Source: Buttiauxella sp. B2 | Lineage (GTDB): Bacteria; Pseudomonadota; Gammaproteobacteria; Enterobacterales; Enterobacteriaceae | Reading direction: 5' to 3' | Length of the DNA: 64,000 nt | Assembly: GCF_006376615.1 (NCBI RefSeq) | Contig: NZ_VEXQ01000016.1 | Location: forward strand, 38,143 to 102,142 | Shown here: in pieces, positions 9,101 to 19,983 of the stretch | Layout: each line of letters starts with the position of its first letter | How positions within the stretch are numbered: position 1 is the stretch's first letter | Made by a program: the position numbers and the translations under genes | The notes under the pieces: generated by a model | Database searches by the model: none | Seen by the model: only the letters and a program-made list of their open reading frames with translations | Told to the model about the DNA's origin: nothing

Positions 9101-11916
9101 CAGGCAAACTTACGCTTTTCGCCGTCACCGGCTATGTTGGTTACACAGCGGCCACAGATTTCTGCGTGTTCCGCTACCTGGCCGACATCGGTGGTGTAAT
9201 GCCAGCAACGCGGGCACTTCTCACCATCGGCTTTACGCAAAGAGACTTTTAACCCTTTGAGAATTTCACTCTGCTGTGCGTCATCACCTGCCTGCGCATA
9301 ATCGGCAACTTCAGCGCCTGAGGTCAACAGGACAAATCGTAATTCATCGCCCAGGCTGTTCAATTTCGCTGCCAGTTCGCTGTCGGCAAACAGGGTGACT
9401 GCTGCTTCCAGAGAACCGCCCACACGTTTATCCGCACGTGCTTGTTCGATAACTTTGTTTACTTCACCGCGCACAGTTAACAGCGTGTCCCAGTAATCAT
9501 TGTTCATGGTTTCGCTATCAGCCAAACCGAACAGGCCTTCGTACCATTCGCCGGTAAAGACGTATTTCTCACGAGAACCCGGCAGATAAGCCCAGATTTC
9601 GTCAGCGGTGAAGGACATGATTGGCGCCATCCAGCGAACCAATGCTTCTGCAATGTGGAACAGAGCAGTCTGGCAACTGCGACGCGCTACGCTGTCTGCT
9701 TTTGCGGTGTACTGGCGGTCTTTAATGATATCGAGGTAGAACGAGCCCATTTCGATGGAGCAGAAACGCATCAGGCGTTGCACCACTTCGTGGAAGTCGT
9801 AGCTCTCGTAGGAAGCCAGGATATCGGTCTGTGCTTCCTGAGCACAACCCACAGCCCAACGATCAAGCTTAACCATCTCTTCTGGTTTCACCATGTCGGT
9901 TTCTGGGTTGAAACCATTAAGGTTCGCCAGCAGGAAACGAGCAGTGTTACGAATACGACGATAAGCGTCGGCAGAGCGTTTCAGAATTTCGTCTGATACT
10001 GCCATTTCGCCAGTGTAATCGGTAGATGCCACCCACAGACGCAGGATATCCGCGCCCAGTTTGTTCATCACATCTTGCGGAGAAACAGTGTTGCCGATGG
10101 ATTTGGACATCTTACGGCCCTGACCATCAACGGTGAAGCCGTGAGTCAGTACCTGGCGGTAAGGCGCTTTGCCTTTCATCGCAGTAGAAATCATCAGTGA
10201 AGACATGAACCAGCCGCGATGCTGATCCGAACCTTCCAGATACATGTCTGCCGCATGGCCGTTGAATTCTGGGCGCACATCAACAACAGATGAATGCGTT
10301 GAACCGGAGTCGAACCACACGTCCAGAGTGTCTGGCACTTTGGTGTAGTTGTCGGCATCGTCACCCATGATGTCGCGTGGGTCGAGATCCCACCACGCCT
10401 GAATGCCATCTTGTTCTACACGCTTAGCCACTTCTTCCATTAGTTCCAGTGTGCGCGGGTGCAGTTCTTCAGTGTCTTTGTGTACGAACAGAGACATTGG
10501 CACGCCCCAGGTACGCTGGCGAGAGATACACCAGTCCGGGCGGTTAGCAACCATTGATTCAATGCGCGCCTGGCCCCAGTCAGGGATCCACTGCACGTCT
10601 TTGATCTCTTTCAAGGACTGCTCACGCAGGCCTTTTTGATCCATACTCACAAACCACTGAGGTGTTGCACGGAAGATGATCGGAGTTTTGTGACGCCAGC
10701 AGTGCGGGTAGCTGTGAAGCAGTTTTTCAACATGCAGCAGAGCGCCTTTATCACGCAGGATATTGACGATCAGGTCGTTGGCTTTAAAGACCTGAACACC
10801 GTCCAGACCTTCGTAAGTACCAGGCAAGTAGCAACCGTCTGGACCCACCGGGTTAGCCACTTCCAGACCATATTTCTGACCGATAACGTAGTCGTCCGGG
10901 CCGTGACCTGGTGCGGTATGGACAGCACCGGTACCCGCTTCCAGCGTGACGTGATCGCCCAGAATTGCCGGAACGTCAAACTCTAAGAACGGATGCTTGT
11001 AGCGAGTCAATTCCAGCTCAGCACCTTTAGTCGTGCCCAGAACAGTCCACTCGGCGATACCCGCACTCTTCATTACGCTTTCGAGCAAATCTTTAGCGAG
11101 GATAAGCGCCTGGCCATCAACCTGCACCAGTACATACTCGAATTCTGCATTCAGAGCGACTGCACGGTTTGATGGCAGCGTCCACGGCGTAGTCGTCCAG
11201 ATAACCAGAGAAACTGGGTCGTTAACCTGCGTTGCACCAAACTTCTCTTTTACCGCGTCGGCATCAACTGCCTGGAAGCTAACAAAGATAGATGGAGAGG
11301 TTTTGTCATAGTACTCAACTTCCGCTTCAGCCAATGCTGAACGGCAGTCGACACACCAGTGCACCGGTTTAGCCCCTTTATGCAGGTGACCGTTACCGAC
11401 GATTTTACCGAGCGCACGGATGATGTTCGCTTCAGTTTTGAAATCCATAGTCAGGTACGGACGTGACCAGTCACCCAACACGCCCAGACGGATGAAGTCG
11501 GCACGTTGACCATCTACTTGTTCAGCTGCGTATTTACGGCATGCTGCGCGGAATTCTGATGCAGATACTTTCTCACCTGGTTTACCGATGAGTTGCTCTA
11601 CTTTCAGCTCGATAGGCAGACCGTGGCAGTCCCAACCTGGCACATACGGGGAGTCAAAACCGCTCAGTCCTTTGGACTTCACGATAATATCTTTCAGAAT
11701 CTTGTTTACTGAGTGACCAATGTGAATGCTGCCGTTCGCGTATGGAGGGCCATCATGCAGAATGAAGGATTTTTTGCCTTTCTTTGCATTACGGATAATG
11801 CCGTACAGGTCATCATCATTCCAGCGAGCCAGCATGCCCGGTTCGCGTTTGGCGAGATCGCCACGCATCGGGAACCCTGTTTCCGGTAAATTCAGGGTAG
11901 ATTTAAAGTCACTCAT
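9100..11916 (-). CDS. ileS: Isoleucyl-tRNA synthetase
   Basis: This 938-residue class Ia synthetase charges tRNA-Ile. HIGH is at 65-68, KMSKS about residue 602, and the editing domain lies between. Two C-terminal zinc knuckles, CPRC and CGRC, are followed by the ending GEKRKFA. I chose the ATG at 11916 (MSDFKST...), which gives the E. coli length; an upstream in-frame codon adds 15 unlikely residues and would overlap the ribF end. It lies 28 bases after ribF. Confidence 0.98.
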   Translation of the reverse strand: MSDFKSTLNLPETGFPMRGDLAKREPGMLARWNDDDLYGIIRNAKKGKKSFILHDGPPYANGSIHIGHSVNKILKDIIVKSKGLSGFDSPYVPGWDCHGLPIELKVEQLIGKPGEKVSASEFRAACRKYAAEQVDGQRADFIRLGVLGDWSRPYLTMDFKTEANIIRALGKIVGNGHLHKGAKPVHWCVDCRSALAEAEVEYYDKTSPSIFVSFQAVDADAVKEKFGATQVNDPVSLVIWTTTPWTLPSNRAVALNAEFEYVLVQVDGQALILAKDLLESVMKSAGIAEWTVLGTTKGAELELTRYKHPFLEFDVPAILGDHVTLEAGTGAVHTAPGHGPDDYVIGQKYGLEVANPVGPDGCYLPGTYEGLDGVQVFKANDLIVNILRDKGALLHVEKLLHSYPHCWRHKTPIIFRATPQWFVSMDQKGLREQSLKEIKDVQWIPDWGQARIESMVANRPDWCISRQRTWGVPMSLFVHKDTEELHPRTLELMEEVAKRVEQDGIQAWWDLDPRDIMGDDADNYTKVPDTLDVWFDSGSTHSSVVDVRPEFNGHAADMYLEGSDQHRGWFMSSLMISTAMKGKAPYRQVLTHGFTVDGQGRKMSKSIGNTVSPQDVMNKLGADILRLWVASTDYTGEMAVSDEILKRSADAYRRIRNTARFLLANLNGFNPETDMVKPEEMVKLDRWAVGCAQEAQTDILASYESYDFHEVVQRLMRFCSIEMGSFYLDIIKDRQYTAKADSVARRSCQTALFHIAEALVRWMAPIMSFTADEIWAYLPGSREKYVFTGEWYEGLFGLADSETMNNDYWDTLLTVRGEVNKVIEQARADKRVGGSLEAAVTLFADSELAAKLNSLGDELRFVLLTSGAEVADYAQAGDDAQQSEILKGLKVSLRKADGEKCPRCWHYTTDVGQVAEHAEICGRCVTNIAGDGEKRKFA

Positions 11917-11944
11917 TAGATTCTCGGTTCCGTAGTTAGCTTGC

Positions 11945-12877
11945 TCAGGTATTTGGCCCAAAAAATTCGCGGGCGGTTACCACATCTTTGGCGATTTGCG
12001 CTTTCAGTTCATCAAGCGAAGCAAACCGTTGTTCATTTCGTATTTTTTTACGTAGCACCACATCAATATGGTGCCCATACAAATCCATTACAACGTCAAG
12101 TAAATGGACTTCTAGCTGTTGGCGCAACCCCGCCACAGTCGGGCGTGTACCAATATTGGCAACGCCAGGCAGCAGTTTGTCACCCAGACCGGCGACTTCT
12201 ACTGCAAAAACCCCTTTCACCGGGGATACCTGGCGACGCAGCGGTATATTTGCCGTTGGGAAACCAATGGTTCTTCCCAGTTCATCACCGTGGACAACGC
12301 GCCCGGAGATGATAAACGGATGGCCAAGTAAGCTTTCGGCAAGCGCTAAGTCATCATCAGCCAGAGCCTGGCGTACAACCGTGCTGCTGATACGCACGCC
12401 ACCTTCGCAGAAGGTTTGCGTACTGGTGACGTCAAAGCCAAATTCCTGCCCAGCCTTCTGTAATAACAAGAAATCCCCCTGGCGACCAGCACCAAAGCGG
12501 AAATCATCACCCACCGCGAGGAATTTTACCCCGAGTTGGTCGACCAGCAATTCGCTGACAAAGTTTTGTGCTGTGAATGCGGCAAAACGACGATCAAAAC
12601 GCACACACAGTACGTAGTCCACACCGCACTCGGCCAGATAACGAAGCTTTTCGCGCAGGCGTGTAAGACGCGCAGGGGCTTTGTCACCTGCAAAAAGCTC
12701 AAGCGGCTGTGGTTCAAAGATCATGACCATCACCGGTAGATTGCGTGCACGCCCTTCCGCACACAGTCCTTTTAATAGGGACTTGTGGCCTCGATGAACG
12801 CCATCGAAATTACCAATGGTGAGGACACACCCGTGGTGGTTCTGGCGTAAATTATGTATGCCGCGTATCAGCTTCAT
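11945..12877 (-). CDS. ribF: Bifunctional riboflavin kinase/FMN adenylyltransferase
   Basis: This 310-residue protein (E. coli 313) makes FMN and then FAD from riboflavin. The N-terminal nucleotidyltransferase domain shows [10 protein letters not shown] at 22-31 and [11 protein letters not shown]. The C-terminal kinase domain shows [11 protein letters not shown] and EVHLLD. It is the first gene of the operon through ispH. It is transcribed away from rpsT, so its promoter lies in 12878-13204. Confidence 0.97.
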   Translation of the reverse strand: MKLIRGIHNLRQNHHGCVLTIGNFDGVHRGHKSLLKGLCAEGRARNLPVMVMIFEPQPLELFAGDKAPARLTRLREKLRYLAECGVDYVLCVRFDRRFAAFTAQNFVSELLVDQLGVKFLAVGDDFRFGAGRQGDFLLLQKAGQEFGFDVTSTQTFCEGGVRISSTVVRQALADDDLALAESLLGHPFIISGRVVHGDELGRTIGFPTANIPLRRQVSPVKGVFAVEVAGLGDKLLPGVANIGTRPTVAGLRQQLEVHLLDVVMDLYGHHIDVVLRKKIRNEQRFASLDELKAQIAKDVVTAREFFGPNT

Positions 12878-13040
12878 GGCTGGCTCAAAACAGTGGAAAT
12901 CGGCGGATTATATCAATTACCGCGGTGAAGGTTAACCGGCGATTGCCCCCTTTGGTATAAAGCTATAAGGATTTCATTATGCTGAGAGGCAGTTTCAACG
13001 CGAAGACGCGCTTTTGAACGAATTTTGTTAGCTAAAGGCT

Positions 13041-13068
13041 GTATTCGCAAGCCCGATGCTGGTAGAAT
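13041..13068 (+). promoter_or_regulatory. Candidate rpsT P1 promoter
   Basis: TAGAAT at 13063-13068 is followed by the GC-rich discriminator CCGCGCC, typical of stringently controlled ribosomal promoters. The -35 region (GTATTC-like) is poor. E. coli rpsT is known to have two tandem promoters, which supports the call. Confidence 0.45.
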
Positions 13069-13128
13069 CCGCGCCATCACAACGTAAGAGGTGTCGTAAG
13101 TTTAACGGCGCTTATTTGCACAAATCCA

Positions 13129-13157
13129 TTGACAAAAGAAGGCTAAGAGGGCATATT
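13129..13157 (+). promoter_or_regulatory. rpsT P2 promoter
   Basis: A perfect TTGACA (13129-13134) is 17 bases from CATATT (13152-13157), about 47 bases before the rpsT start. Spacing and position fit the strong proximal promoter of rpsT. Confidence 0.75.
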
Positions 13158-13183
13158 CCTCGGCCTTTGAATTGTCTACATAG

Positions 13184-13468
<285 letters not shown>

Positions 13469-13490
13469 TCGCCTTTTCGTTGGTAGCTTG

Positions 13491-13518
13491 AAAAAAACCG
13501 GCTTATGCCGGTTTTTTT
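13491..13518. terminator. rpsT terminator
   Basis: A hairpin has stem ACCGGC/GCCGGT, loop TTAT and seven flanking A and T on either side. It is a strong intrinsic terminator for rpsT and can also serve nhaR from the other side. Confidence 0.92.
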
Positions 13519-13542
13519 ATATCTAAAATTTGCTGTTCTTTA

Positions 13543-14436
13543 TTAGGATTCTTTAAACAGAGCTGAATAATCCCGGTTACACACACGCTGCACTGCCGGA
13601 TGTTGAATCATACGTTCAGCAAATATCGCGTGATACTCTTCCATCACATTCTCAACTCGCCCGATCTCAACAATATTTTCATCGTTGTAGATATCCTGGC
13701 CGTACAGTGTTGGCGCGACAAAAATTGCATTGTGTGCTGCACCAAAGGCTTTCATCAAAGCCGCATCATCGAACTCACCAAGAATCTCAACGTTAAGTCC
13801 CTGCCCGTTAATCCAGTTCAGGATCTTACGTCCTAACATAGAACGCCGGCCCGGAATCAATAAGCGTCGGGATTCAAGACATGCAGGGAAAGGCAGGTCA
13901 GGAATCGGATTCTGGCTCCAGAAACTAATGCCACACTCGCCGATTTTCACCGAAAATAGCCCTTCTTGCTGAGTCGAATCAATGGGGCAATCGGAGATGA
14001 TCATGTCCAGTTTGTGTTGGCTCAATTGCTCCAGCAGCATTTCGTGAGTTGATTCAAAACAGCGTAGGTGAATTTGTTCGTCTTCGACGACCGCCGCATC
14101 CAGCACGCCGCTCACCAAGCGTTTTGACAGCGCATCCGCAATACCCACATCAAACAACAGGCTGGACTCTTTGCGATAATTCACAATATCCAGCATTTCC
14201 TGACTTAACGTAAACATGCGGTCCGCATAGCGGAAAATGAGCTGGCCCAATTCAGACGGCACCAGACCACGCCCCTGGCGGCGAAACAGTTTACCTTGCA
14301 GACGTTCTTCTAATGCTTTGATCTGTCCAGTAATGGTTTGCGGTGTTAAATAAAGTGCTTCAGCGGCACCCACCACGGAACCTTCTTTGCAGACATGCCA
14401 GAAGTAGTAGAGGTGGTTATAGTTGATATGTGACAT
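13543..14436 (-). CDS. nhaR: LysR-type activator of nhaA
   Basis: This 297-residue LysR-family regulator is very close to E. coli NhaR (301). The N-terminal winged helix-turn-helix covers about residues 5-64 ([20 protein letters not shown] region). The C-terminal part is the Na+-sensing effector domain. In E. coli it activates nhaA and osmC in response to Na+. It lies directly after nhaA in the same direction, with a hairpin between them. Confidence 0.95.
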   Translation of the reverse strand: MSHINYNHLYYFWHVCKEGSVVGAAEALYLTPQTITGQIKALEERLQGKLFRRQGRGLVPSELGQLIFRYADRMFTLSQEMLDIVNYRKESSLLFDVGIADALSKRLVSGVLDAAVVEDEQIHLRCFESTHEMLLEQLSQHKLDMIISDCPIDSTQQEGLFSVKIGECGISFWSQNPIPDLPFPACLESRRLLIPGRRSMLGRKILNWINGQGLNVEILGEFDDAALMKAFGAAHNAIFVAPTLYGQDIYNDENIVEIGRVENVMEEYHAIFAERMIQHPAVQRVCNRDYSALFKES

Positions 14437-14468
14437 GCGTTATTCGCTCCCTGATAAACAATCCATTG

Positions 14469-14496
14469 ACTAACGGCTCCCTCAGGAGCCGTTAGT
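14469..14496. other. Hairpin between nhaA and nhaR
   Basis: A perfect 12-bp stem, ACTAACGGCTCC/GGAGCCGTTAGT, has a four-base loop. There is no T-run after it on the nhaA strand, so it may act as a partial terminator or as an mRNA end-stabilising hairpin that sets the nhaA:nhaR ratio. Confidence 0.7.
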
Positions 14497-14515
14497 GGAA
14501 ATATTAATTATGCTG

Positions 14516-15682
14516 TCATTGCGTACTGAAACGACTTCTCAGCATGCAATAACCCACCACCGCTGAAAGCAGTGACCCTAATAAGATACCCAGTTTCGCC
14601 CAGGTAATCAGCGCTGGGTCGGCTCCGTCAAACGCCAGTGACGCGATGAAAATCGACATCGTGAAGCCAATCCCGCACAGCACGCCTACGGCCATGATTT
14701 CCTTGCAGGTAGTTCCTTCTGGCAAGGTCGCCAGTTTCAGCTTAAGAGCCGCCCAACAAAATAGGCTAATACCCAGTGGCTTACCGATAAACAGACCCGC
14801 CATAATTCCCATCGGTAACAGCGAGGTTAATCCAGCAAAGGTGACGCCACTTAACGATACGCCCGCATTGGCAAAGGCAAACAAGGGCAGAATCAGGAAC
14901 GCGACCCAAGGATGAAGCACATGCTCCAACTCTTTAGCCGGGGAACGTCCATTTTTTTCTTTTAGTGGAATAAGGAAACCGATGATGACCCCAGCAAGCG
15001 TTGCGTGAACACCCGACTTCAACACCGCAGTCCATAGCACTACACCGACCAAAATATACAAACCAGTACGGCGTACGTTGCAAATATTCAACAGTGCCAG
15101 TACTGCGATAGCACCCGCCGCGACAGCCAGCGAGAGTATTGAAAGGTCATTGGTGTAGAACAAGGCGATGATAACAATCGCGCCCAGGTCGTCAATAATT
15201 GCCAGCGCCATCAGGAACACTTTGAGAGCTAGCGGTACGCGATTTCCCAGCAATGCTAAAATACCCAGTGCGAAGGCGATATCTGTTGCAGCTGGAATCG
15301 CCCAACCTTCACGAGTAATTGGGTCCTGGAAGTTGAACAGCAGATAAATTGCCGCAGGGATAACCATGCCGCCCAATGCCGCAATTACCGGGAATGATGC
15401 CTGGCGCATGCTGGCAAGCGAGCCACTAACCATTTCGCGTTTAACTTCAAGGCCAATCATCAAGAAGAAGATTGCCATCAACGCATCGTTAACCCATAAC
15501 AGCAGGTTTTTGCTGATATCCAGAGAACCGATACGAACTTCTACCGGTGTATCCAGAAACGATTGGTACAACCCACTGGTGGAACTAAGATTAGCAAGAA
15601 CCATTGCCAGCACAGCGGCAAGGATTAAAACGATGCCGCTTGAGGCGTCATTGTTAAAAAAGCATTTTAGTTTTTTTGTCAT
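14516..15682 (-). CDS. nhaA: Na+/H+ antiporter NhaA
   Basis: This 388-residue, 12-helix inner-membrane antiporter exchanges two H+ for one Na+ or Li+. The ion-binding pair is Asp164-Asp165 in AIIDDLGA, with Asp134 in AATDIAF. A potential start four codons upstream is a TTG. I chose ATG 15682, which has GGA eight bases upstream and gives the usual N-terminus and length. It directly follows dnaJ with only a terminator between; no hok/sok-type toxin locus or IS intervenes, as it does in E. coli K-12. Confidence 0.96.
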   Translation of the reverse strand: MTKKLKCFFNNDASSGIVLILAAVLAMVLANLSSTSGLYQSFLDTPVEVRIGSLDISKNLLLWVNDALMAIFFLMIGLEVKREMVSGSLASMRQASFPVIAALGGMVIPAAIYLLFNFQDPITREGWAIPAATDIAFALGILALLGNRVPLALKVFLMALAIIDDLGAIVIIALFYTNDLSILSLAVAAGAIAVLALLNICNVRRTGLYILVGVVLWTAVLKSGVHATLAGVIIGFLIPLKEKNGRSPAKELEHVLHPWVAFLILPLFAFANAGVSLSGVTFAGLTSLLPMGIMAGLFIGKPLGISLFCWAALKLKLATLPEGTTCKEIMAVGVLCGIGFTMSIFIASLAFDGADPALITWAKLGILLGSLLSAVVGYCMLRSRFSTQ

Positions 15683-15840
15683 TCTTTCATCCAACTTATT
15701 CGAATGTCTTAAACATTTAAGCCATTAATATGTATCTAGCATAACCCTTCCAATACATCGATAAAAGTAGATTATATAGCGATAAATACTCGAAAAAAAC
15801 GAACTGAATCGCAAATTAAGCTAATCATTGTCTGGTGCAT

Positions 15841-15880
15841 AAAAAAAGCCTGAATCAAAAAAATTCGATTCAGGCTTTTT
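15841..15880. terminator. dnaJ terminator
   Basis: The stem GCCTGAATC/GATTCAGGC has an A-rich loop and seven A or five T on the flanks. On the - strand it ends in a run of T just after dnaJ. Confidence 0.9.
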
Positions 15881-15918
15881 GCACTACCTTTTCTTACTGC
15901 AGAAAAGGAGAGTGAATT

Positions 15919-17058
15919 TTAGCGGGTCAGGTCATCAAAGAATTTCTTCACGCCATCAAAGAAGTTCTTTGAACGCGGACTGTTTTTTTCACCGCTTGGC
16001 CCACCAAAACTTTCAGCCAAATCGCGCAGCAACTGCTTCTGCTTTTCATTCAGGCTGACAGGTGTTTCCACCACAACGCGGCATAACAGGTCACCCTGTG
16101 CCCCGCCACGTACGGATTTCACCCCTTTGCCACGCATTCTGAACAATTTGCCCGTTTGCGTTTCGCCAGGCACTTTCAGGTTCACACGACCATCAAGTGT
16201 TGGGACTTCAATCTCGCCACCCAGAGCTGCCATTGCAAAGTTAATTGGCACTTCGCAATACAGGTTATTACCTTCGCGCTCAAAGATTGGGTGCTGTTTA
16301 ACCTGAACCTGAACGTACAAATCACCTGACGGTGCGCCATGCTCGCCCGCTTCGCCTTCGCCTGCAAGACGAATACGGTCGCCGGTATCAACACCCGCCG
16401 GGATTTTCACCGACAGAGTTTTGGTTTTTTCTACACGGCCATGACCATGACAGGTGTTGCACGGATCTTTAATAATCGAACCGCGGCCCTGACAGTGCGG
16501 ACAACTTTGCTGCACCGTGAAGAAGCCCTGGCGCATTTGTACCTGGCCTTGTCCATGACAAGTTGGGCACGTTTGTGGCTTGGAGCCCGCTTTCGCGCCG
16601 CTACCGTGGCAAACACCACACTCTTCAAGCGTTGGGATACGGATCTCTTTGGTAACGCCACGTACTGCTTCTTCCAGCGTTAAGTCCATGTTGTAGCGTA
16701 AATCGGAACCGCGAGTAGCGCGTTGACGACGGCCACCACCGAAGATGTCACCGAATACGTCGCCAAAGATATCGCCAAAGTCGGCACCGCCGCCACCAAA
16801 TCCACCGTGTCCGCCGCCACCCATACCACCTTGCTCAAACGCAGCATGGCCATATTGGTCGTACGCTGCACGTTTTTGCTCGTCAGTAAGGATTTCGTAG
16901 GCTTCTTTGATTTCTTTGAACTTCGCCTCTGATTCTTTATCACCCTGATTACGATCCGGGTGGAACTTCATCGCAAGGCGTTTGTAGGCTTTCTTGATTT
17001 CACGCTCTTCCGCGTTTTTCGGAACGCCTAAAACCTCGTAATAGTCTCTCTTCGCCAT
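15919..17058 (-). CDS. dnaJ: Co-chaperone DnaJ (Hsp40)
   Basis: This 379-residue protein delivers unfolded clients to DnaK and stimulates its ATPase. The J domain carries HPD at 33-35. A Gly/Phe-rich linker follows at about 75-105. Then come four zinc-binding CxxCxGxG repeats ([32 protein letters not shown]) and the C-terminal client-binding domains. It lies 86 bases after dnaK in the same operon, with a hairpin in the gap. Confidence 0.98.
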   Translation of the reverse strand: MAKRDYYEVLGVPKNAEEREIKKAYKRLAMKFHPDRNQGDKESEAKFKEIKEAYEILTDEQKRAAYDQYGHAAFEQGGMGGGGHGGFGGGGADFGDIFGDVFGDIFGGGRRQRATRGSDLRYNMDLTLEEAVRGVTKEIRIPTLEECGVCHGSGAKAGSKPQTCPTCHGQGQVQMRQGFFTVQQSCPHCQGRGSIIKDPCNTCHGHGRVEKTKTLSVKIPAGVDTGDRIRLAGEGEAGEHGAPSGDLYVQVQVKQHPIFEREGNNLYCEVPINFAMAALGGEIEVPTLDGRVNLKVPGETQTGKLFRMRGKGVKSVRGGAQGDLLCRVVVETPVSLNEKQKQLLRDLAESFGGPSGEKNSPRSKNFFDGVKKFFDDLTR

Positions 17059-17084
17059 CTTTTTTGTCTGCCCCTAACATGCGT

Positions 17085-17118
17085 GCACGGGCGCAGAGGA
17101 AAACCTCGACGCCCGTGC
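17085..17118 (-). other. Intercistronic dnaK-dnaJ hairpin
   Basis: The outer stem GCACGGGCG/CGCCCGTGC encloses an inner GAGG/CCTC stem. There is no T-run, so it is not a full terminator. A stable hairpin here could protect the dnaK message or lower dnaJ expression. E. coli is reported to have a small RNA (tpke11) in the same gap; I cannot show one here. Confidence 0.7.
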
Positions 17119-17144
17119 CAGTGTATCAACCGCTCAAAGGGCGA

Positions 17145-19061
17145 TTATTTTTTGTCTTTAACTTCTTCGAACTCTGCATCAACAACATCGTCGTCTTTGC
17201 CAGCGGTAGTCGCGTCTGCTGCGTTACCTGCTTGCTGCTCTGCGTGTTGTGCCTGAGCCAGTTCCATCAGTTTCTGGGAAACTTCCGCCAGTGCCTGCAT
17301 TTTCGCTTCGATGTCTGCTTTATCTTCACCTTTCAGAGAAGATTCCAGCGCGCTCAGTGCAGATTCGATAGCAGTTTTGTCGTCAGCTGGCAGTTTATCA
17401 CCGGCTTCTTCAACCTGCTTGCGAGTACTGTGCATCAGGTGGTCGCCCTGGTTACGGGTCTGAACCAGCTCTTCGAACTTACGGTCAGCTTCGGCGTTAG
17501 CTTCAGCATCGCGAACCATTTTCTGAATTTCTTCTTCGTTCAGACCAGAAGAAGCCTTGATGGTGATCTTCTGCTCTTTACCGCTATTTTTGTCCTTCGC
17601 AGACACATGCAGAATACCGTCAGCATCGATGTCGAAGGTAACTTCGATTTGCGGCATGCCGCGCGGTGCTGGGCTGATACCATCCAGGTTGAACTGACCC
17701 AGAGATTTGTTATCCGCCGCACGTTTACGCTCACCCTGAATCACATGGATGGTTACCGCAGACTGATTGTCTTCAGCGGTAGAGAACACCTGGCTGTGCT
17801 TCGTTGGGATAGTGGTGTTTTTGTTGATGAGTGATGTCATCACACCGCCCATGGTTTCGATACCCAAAGACAGAGGGGTAACGTCCAGCAGCAGTACGTC
17901 AGTTACATCACCCGCCAGAACACCACCCTGAACTGCCGCACCGATTGCTACAGCTTCATCCGGGTTAACGTCTTTACGCGGTTCTTTACCGAAGAACTCA
18001 GTAACTTTTTTCTGCACCATTGGCATACGAGTCTGACCACCAACCAGGATTACGTCCTGGATATCGGAGACGGACAGGCCAGCATCTTGCAGTGCAACTT
18101 TCAGTGGCTCGATAGAACGGTTCACCAGGTCTTCGACCAGAGATTCCAGTTTCGCGCGAGTCACTTTGATGTTCATGTGTTTTGGACCGGTGGCATCTGC
18201 TGTGATGTACGGCAGGTTCACGTCGGTCTGCTGAGCAGAAGACAGCTCAATTTTCGCTTTTTCAGCAGCTTCTTTCAGACGCTGCATAGCCAGTGGATCG
18301 TTGCGCAGATCGATACCTTGATCTTTCTTGAACTCTTCCACTAAGTAGTTGATCAGACGGCTATCGAAGTCTTCACCACCCAGGTGGGTATCACCGTTGG
18401 TTGCCAGTACTTCAAAGGTTTTTTCGCCATCAACTTCATCAATTTCGATAATAGAGATATCGAAAGTACCACCACCCAAGTCGTAAACCGCGATAGTACG
18501 GTTGCCCACTTCTTTATCCAGACCGTAAGCCAAAGCAGCTGCGGTTGGTTCGTTGATGATACGTTTTACTTCCAGACCTGCGATACGGCCAGCATCTTTA
18601 GTTGCCTGACGCTGTGCATCGTTGAAGTATGCAGGAACGGTGATAACAGCTTCAGTTACTGGCTCACCCAGGTAATCTTCAGCGGTTTTCTTCATTTTCT
18701 TCAGCACTTCAGCAGAGATCTGCGGAGGTGCCATTTTCTGGCCTTTCACGTCAATCCATGCGTCGCCGTTATCAGCGCCGATGATTTTGTACGGCATGAT
18801 AGCTTCGTCGCGCTGAACTTCTTCGTCCTGGAAGCGGCGGCCAATCAGGCGTTTGATCGCGAACAGTGTGTTCTGCGGGTTAGTCACTGCCTGACGTTTA
18901 GCCGGCTGACCAACCAGAATTTCACCATCCTGGGTATAAGCAATGATAGAAGGAGTGGTGCGGTCGCCCTCGGCGTTTTCCAAAACGCGAGCAGTAGTAC
19001 CATCCATAATCGCTACACAAGAGTTGGTAGTACCCAGGTCGATGCCAATAATTTTACCCAT
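17145..19061 (-). CDS. dnaK: Hsp70 chaperone DnaK
   Basis: This 638-residue protein has exactly the E. coli length. The N-terminal ATPase domain shows [11 protein letters not shown], the phosphate-2 motif DLGGGTFD and VGGQTRMP. The interdomain linker is [13 protein letters not shown]. The substrate-binding domain ends in the acidic [11 protein letters not shown] tail that binds cofactors. It refolds proteins with DnaJ and GrpE and down-regulates sigma-32. It is expressed from the heat-shock promoter at 19185-19214. Confidence 0.99.
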   Translation of the reverse strand: MGKIIGIDLGTTNSCVAIMDGTTARVLENAEGDRTTPSIIAYTQDGEILVGQPAKRQAVTNPQNTLFAIKRLIGRRFQDEEVQRDEAIMPYKIIGADNGDAWIDVKGQKMAPPQISAEVLKKMKKTAEDYLGEPVTEAVITVPAYFNDAQRQATKDAGRIAGLEVKRIINEPTAAALAYGLDKEVGNRTIAVYDLGGGTFDISIIEIDEVDGEKTFEVLATNGDTHLGGEDFDSRLINYLVEEFKKDQGIDLRNDPLAMQRLKEAAEKAKIELSSAQQTDVNLPYITADATGPKHMNIKVTRAKLESLVEDLVNRSIEPLKVALQDAGLSVSDIQDVILVGGQTRMPMVQKKVTEFFGKEPRKDVNPDEAVAIGAAVQGGVLAGDVTDVLLLDVTPLSLGIETMGGVMTSLINKNTTIPTKHSQVFSTAEDNQSAVTIHVIQGERKRAADNKSLGQFNLDGISPAPRGMPQIEVTFDIDADGILHVSAKDKNSGKEQKITIKASSGLNEEEIQKMVRDAEANAEADRKFEELVQTRNQGDHLMHSTRKQVEEAGDKLPADDKTAIESALSALESSLKGEDKADIEAKMQALAEVSQKLMELAQAQHAEQQAGNAADATTAGKDDDVVDAEFEEVKDKK

Positions 19062-19184
19062 CTAAACGTCTCCACTTAAAATTTGTTCGTCATGTGGTTG
19101 TGAACCTGTTATGCGGGCAAACAAAAGTCTTTCAACTGCCCAAACGTGCTTTTTTTTCAGGTCCATCAACTGCGGTTGCATACA

Positions 19185-19214
19185 AGATGGGGTCACTACG
19201 CTCGCCATCAAGGG
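19185..19214 (-). promoter_or_regulatory. Sigma-32 heat-shock promoter of dnaK
   Basis: On the - strand, CCCTTGATGG (19205-19214) and CCCCATCT (19185-19192) are separated by 12 bases. This matches the sigma-32 pattern CTTGAAA...CCCCATnT and the E. coli dnaK P1 promoter as I remember it. It lies about 125 bases before the dnaK start. Confidence 0.85.
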
Positions 19215-19358
19215 GCAAGGTAAAAAAATTTTCATCTTCACACCTGTTTAGATCATAGACTCGAGCCCTACACCTGATTATGATGCCGCGCCCCGCAGCC
19301 CTTTCACGGCGGCGAGGCTATTACGTATATTCATTTTCAGACGAATTTTAGAGGAACT

Positions 19359-19925
19359 ATGGGCAACACTAAGTTGGCTAATCCAGCTCCCCTGGGCTTG
19401 ATGGGCTTCGGCATGACCACCATTCTGCTCAACCTGCATAACACCGGCATCTTCCCTTTTGATGTCAACATCCTTGCAATGGGCATTTTTTACGGTGGTA
19501 TCGCACAAATTTTTGCCGGCCTGTTGGAATTTAAGAAAGGTAATACTTTCGGCCTGACAGCATTCACTTCTTATGGCTCTTTCTGGCTGACTCTGGTCGC
19601 CATTCTGATCATGCCTAAGATGGGTCTTGCAGACGCTGCAAATGCACATTTCCTCGGCGCGTACCTGGGTCTGTGGGGCGTGTTCACACTGTTCATGTTC
19701 TTCGGTACTCTGCAATCTGCACGCATGCTGCAATTCGTGTTCGCAAGCCTGACTGTCCTGTTTGCCTTGCTTTCTATCGGTCACTTTGCTGATAACGAAG
19801 GCATCATTCATGTTGCAGGTTGGGTTGGTCTGGTTTGTGGTTCTGCTGCCATTTATCTGGCAATGGGCGAAGTGCTCAACGAGCAGTTTGGCCGTACCGT
19901 GTTGCCAATTGGTGAAAAACACTAA
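19359..19925 (+). CDS. satP: Acetate/succinate:H+ symporter
   Basis: This 188-residue member of the AceTr (GPR1/FUN34/YaaH) family has six membrane helices and the family signature NPAPLGL near the N-terminus (residues 8-14). E. coli SatP imports acetate and succinate with protons. The gene is transcribed away from dnaK with 297 bases between them. The genes that sit there in E. coli (yaaW, mbiA, yaaI) are missing. A terminator follows the stop. Confidence 0.95.
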   Translation: MGNTKLANPAPLGLMGFGMTTILLNLHNTGIFPFDVNILAMGIFYGGIAQIFAGLLEFKKGNTFGLTAFTSYGSFWLTLVAILIMPKMGLADAANAHFLGAYLGLWGVFTLFMFFGTLQSARMLQFVFASLTVLFALLSIGHFADNEGIIHVAGWVGLVCGSAAIYLAMGEVLNEQFGRTVLPIGEKH

Positions 19926-19953
19926 TTCCCGCAGTCGCTGTGGTAAGAAAACA

Positions 19954-19983
19954 AAAACGCGGAGCCTGGCTCCGCGTTTTTTT
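19954..19983. terminator. satP terminator, bidirectional
   Basis: The inverted repeat AAAACGCGGAGCC/GGCTCCGCGTTTT is followed by extra T. It lies between convergent satP and the MHS transporter and overlaps the transporter's stop by only a base or two. Confidence 0.9.

Noticed and set aside
11917..11961. Longer N-terminus for IleS
   Set aside because: Adds 15 residues not found in the family and overlaps the ribF stop; ATG 11916 gives the standard protein.
15683..15918. Possible hok/sok or mok toxin-antitoxin gene between dnaJ and nhaA, as in E. coli
   Set aside because: Only the dnaJ terminator and AT-rich leader sequence are present; no small toxin frame was found.
18384..19079. Long open frame on the + strand opposite dnaK (also 17064-17834)
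   Set aside because: It mirrors the codon pattern of the highly conserved dnaK gene, has no recognisable domain or Shine-Dalgarno, and lies wholly inside it.
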